From Sparassis latifolia (taxonomy: Eukaryota; Basidiomycota; Agaricomycetes; Polyporales; Sparassidaceae), in the NCBI GenBank assembly GCA_018466975.1, contig CM031562.1, positions 2,418,001 through 2,482,000 on the forward strand: a DNA stretch of 64,000 nucleotides. Reading direction: 5' to 3'. The notes under the pieces are model-generated. The model had not been told where the DNA came from. It did no database searches and worked only from the letters and a program-made list of their open reading frames with translations. Made by a program: the position numbers and the translations under genes. Of this stretch, positions 62,036 through 64,000 are shown piece by piece. Each line of letters opens with the position of its first letter. The stretch's first letter is position 1.

Positions 62036-62741
62036 CAAGAGGGGGGCGAGATTTGAATCGGGGATACCCAGCTGTTTGCAAGGGGGATAGGAAACTGGTG
62101 TACGGGGTCCAATTTCAGCCACCCGCGCGTTTTCCTCCCAGTGCTCACCATTTTCCACCTCTCTCCTCAAGTTCTTCACGTTAATTGACTCTAAATTTAA
62201 ATCTATGTTCTGTAATGTACACAGTCATTTCTGTGCACTCAAACCGGACATTTCCGCGCAGTGTGTGCTTCAGAAGAAACTATGGGCATACGTCAGATGC
62301 ACGTGACTAAACGCGATTTGTTTAACGCAGACTTTGCCGCTCGCGTTCTTGTGCTGTGTCGCTTTGCGTGCTCTCCATCCTCTATGACAATTTCGCACGA
62401 CGAGGAGGAGCGACTTGGTATACCTCCAGAGAAAATTCCTGTCAAAGTGTCCTTCCCCGTCGACGAAATGACAGTATCAACCGGATGGCAACGTGCGAAT
62501 GGGTGCAGCGAAGAAACACAAGTAATCTTATGGATATGTATTATATACTACTCGGAAGTAACTACTGTTAATGTCATTGTCGATGAACGTATGTTTGCAG
62601 TCGCAGAATATGGGAATCATTGTGCCTGTGCCGGAGATCGGCACGTCTTAATGCGGAAGGTGGCCCCCCCTACCCCAGTTTACGGGGTCCTCGAATTTTT
62701 GCGAGGACGGTGTCGAGAATTCAAATCTCGCCCCCCTCTTG
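62036..62741. mobile_element. 706-bp non-autonomous inverted-repeat element
   Basis: Perfect 23-bp terminal inverted repeats at 62036-62058 (CAAGAGGGGGGCGAGATTTG...) and 62719-62741, flanked by an 8-bp direct duplication. The interior is AT-richer than the flanks and shows no transposase; the one long frame (62261-62833, +) runs past the element end and looks like chance. Eight-base duplications are usual for hAT elements, and also occur in some KDZ and Mutator-like families; the ends do not settle the family. Confidence 0.85.
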
Positions 62742-62749
62742 GTTACGCA
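62742..62749. repeat. Right target site duplication (GTTACGCA)
   Basis: The complement contains the TAA stop of the adjacent Crinkler/RHS-like gene (62743-62745). Confidence 0.85.
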
Positions 62750-64000
62750 GTCGGAAACAACTGCTCGGCACTCAGTCTCATAACATATTGTTCCACTCTT
62801 TTCTCCCATGTTTCGCGAGAGGGTGGCTCGTAGAGCTGGTACTTAAACTCTGGTTCGATATCTGTGGGAACTACGAAGACCAACTTCCAGTTCTTCCTAT
62901 ACCGACTCTTGGTAGGAAGAATGTTCGCGACTCTTTGTAGTCCTTGCACTTTGATTGATTGATCCAGACTGGTTGTGAACTGAAATAGGATTGGTGTCCC
63001 ATCAACGAACGTGAAAGAATTAATACTCGGGATATTGAATTCAGCGGACGGTAGTACGTGCGTGGCGCCAGATTACCAGAGATCTGAGAGATCTTCTCGA
63101 AGACGACCGCTTGCGAAGTCATAGAAAGGTCCCACTGAGTCTGAGACGAAGAATTATGACCACTCGAAAGAGACCTAATGGCGTAGCTCTGTGTCCCAAC
63201 AGCTGAAAGGACGTGATGCGCGGTATATTCAAAGATGCTTCCCGCCGTCCCTCTAGAGAGATGACCCGACAAGAGCCTATTGTAGATTTTGCGCATGGAC
63301 GATCCTAACAAATGCTGCGCATGCTGATGAATCATGTCCCAAATGAATGGAGTGGCGACCTTCCCGTGCATGATGCCTCGATAAATCTTCCCGTCCAAAG
63401 TTGCCGGGCCTACAATCACTAGTACGTCGCTCACCGAATCATCCCAACCACCGTCTCCCAGTGGGAACAGAGTGTTGGGATCCTGACATTTGTTCAATGC
63501 GAACCAAATTTCTAACAGATACTGCGCACGGTGCACGCAGGACCGGTGCACGCAGGACCAGTACACGGTGCGCACAGACGCACCAAACTCACTGTAGGCG
63601 TCCCAAAGTTCCCGATCAGTGGGCTGACGATTAATCTCTTGTAGTGGCCTGAAACGAAATTTCGTCAAATCCTTGTAACAGCTGCAATACCTTCATACAT
63701 ACATCGCAGCGTATATCTCACACCAGGACCAGGGCTTCATGATATATTTGTTAGCCCCTTGTTGTTTCGCCCATTCGTTGTACCTGCTAGGTTTCGGGGA
63801 AGAGGAAAGGATAACCTTCCACGTATGGAAGAAGAGGCTATACCATTGTGGTATCGCTTGACTTTCATTCGAATCAAACAAGATCCATCCTTTATCCGTG
63901 CCGTCGATATTCCCTCCGGGAACGTCCCCGCCATGTATTTTGGACAACTCCTGGCGTAAGAATACGAGGTCCATCTCAGCTCCACCGAATTGGTAGGCGC
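62743..64000 (-). CDS. Crinkler/RHS-like P-loop family protein, 5' partial
   Basis: C-terminal part of a large fungal protein of the Crinkler/RHS-like family, commonly abundant and variable in Agaricomycetes; function in fungi is not settled. The gene runs off the right edge, so its head and P-loop are not visible. Seen in order: GWILFDSNESQAIPQWYSLF, ILSSSPKPSRYNEWAK, MKPWSWCEIYAA, an intron near 63669-63692, PTDRELWDAYSEFGASVRT, DVLVIVGPATLDGKIYRG, FEYTAHHVLSAVGT, and the usual end KLVFVVPTDIEPEFKYQLYE and WEKRVEQYVMRLS, ending FPTA with TAA. A further intron or frame change lies near 62940. An in-frame 15-bp tandem duplication encodes SCVHRSCVHR at about 63540-63570. The stop codon lies inside the target duplication of the adjacent element. 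Confidence 0.7.

Noticed and set aside
62261..62833. 190-codon ORF inside the inverted-repeat element
   Set aside because: It runs past the right end of the element into the target gene and has no transposase or other motif.
1..64000. CRISPR arrays, bacterial operons or prophage
   Set aside because: Introns and gene content show a fungal nuclear genome; no spaced repeats seen.

Overview
The window is nuclear DNA from a filamentous fungus, most likely an agaricomycete basidiomycete (a polypore-like wood-decay fungus is my guess, not shown). The reasons are dense genes with many 50-60 nt GT-AG introns, proteins of recognisable fungal type (fungal acetyl-CoA carboxylase, COQ6, ZDS, SEC6, QNS1, a PCL-type cyclin), and families typical of Agaricomycetes: kinase-like proteins with HRD/DFE motifs, Crinkler-like NTPases, and a PCNA with a long charged insert. 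Gene-rich stretches have fairly high GC. Several gene-poor stretches are AT-richer and hold decayed coding sequence and repeats.

Layout. 1-6.7 kb: most of acetyl-CoA carboxylase (+), 5' end missing. 6.9-9.0 kb: a DHA-type MFS exporter (-). 9.0-12.8 kb: gene-poor, with a G-run cluster near 11.3 kb. 12.8-14.1 kb: an unknown small membrane-anchored, Lys-rich protein (+). 14.3-15.9 kb: ARG7/ArgJ ornithine acetyltransferase (-). 16.8-17.15 kb: a possible 56-residue two-exon gene with a TATA box. 17.2-18.6 kb: AT-rich relic. 18.66-20.6 kb: COQ6 (-). 21.2-23.9 kb: a ZDS1/2 homologue (-). 24.3-25.7 kb: broken kinase-like gene. 26.2-28.6 kb: exocyst SEC6 (+). 28.8-32.0 kb: glutamine-dependent NAD synthetase (-), divergent from a degenerate-looking GNAT acetyltransferase (32.4-33.4 kb, +). 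34.0-36.2 kb: a second MFS exporter (-), close paralogue of the first. 36.8-42.0 kb: repeat-rich block with two direct repeats about 4.1 kb apart around another broken kinase-like gene. 43.1-44.1 kb: PCL-type cyclin (-). 44.1-52.1 kb: mostly unassigned, with one uncharacterised multi-exon gene. 52.1-53.4 kb: a divergent, intact PCNA-like clamp gene (+). 54.1-59.1 kb: a RING-PH-VWA protein with the architecture of the yeast mating scaffolds Far1/Ste5 (-). 59.1-62.0 kb: unassigned. 62.0-62.7 kb: a 706-bp inverted-repeat element with an 8-bp target duplication, inserted at the stop codon of a Crinkler/RHS-like gene that runs off the right edge.

The housekeeping genes do not form a pathway; they are an ordinary fungal gene neighbourhood (lipid, arginine, ubiquinone and NAD synthesis, secretion, polarity, cell cycle). 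The parts most worth a second look are the PCNA-like gene, the Far1/Ste5-type scaffold with a 1.36-kb intron splitting its RING motif, the inverted-repeat element, a Pro/Ser insert beside the self-cleavage site of ArgJ, and a recurring pattern of apparent single-base losses in conserved genes that points to either decay or homopolymer errors in the assembly.
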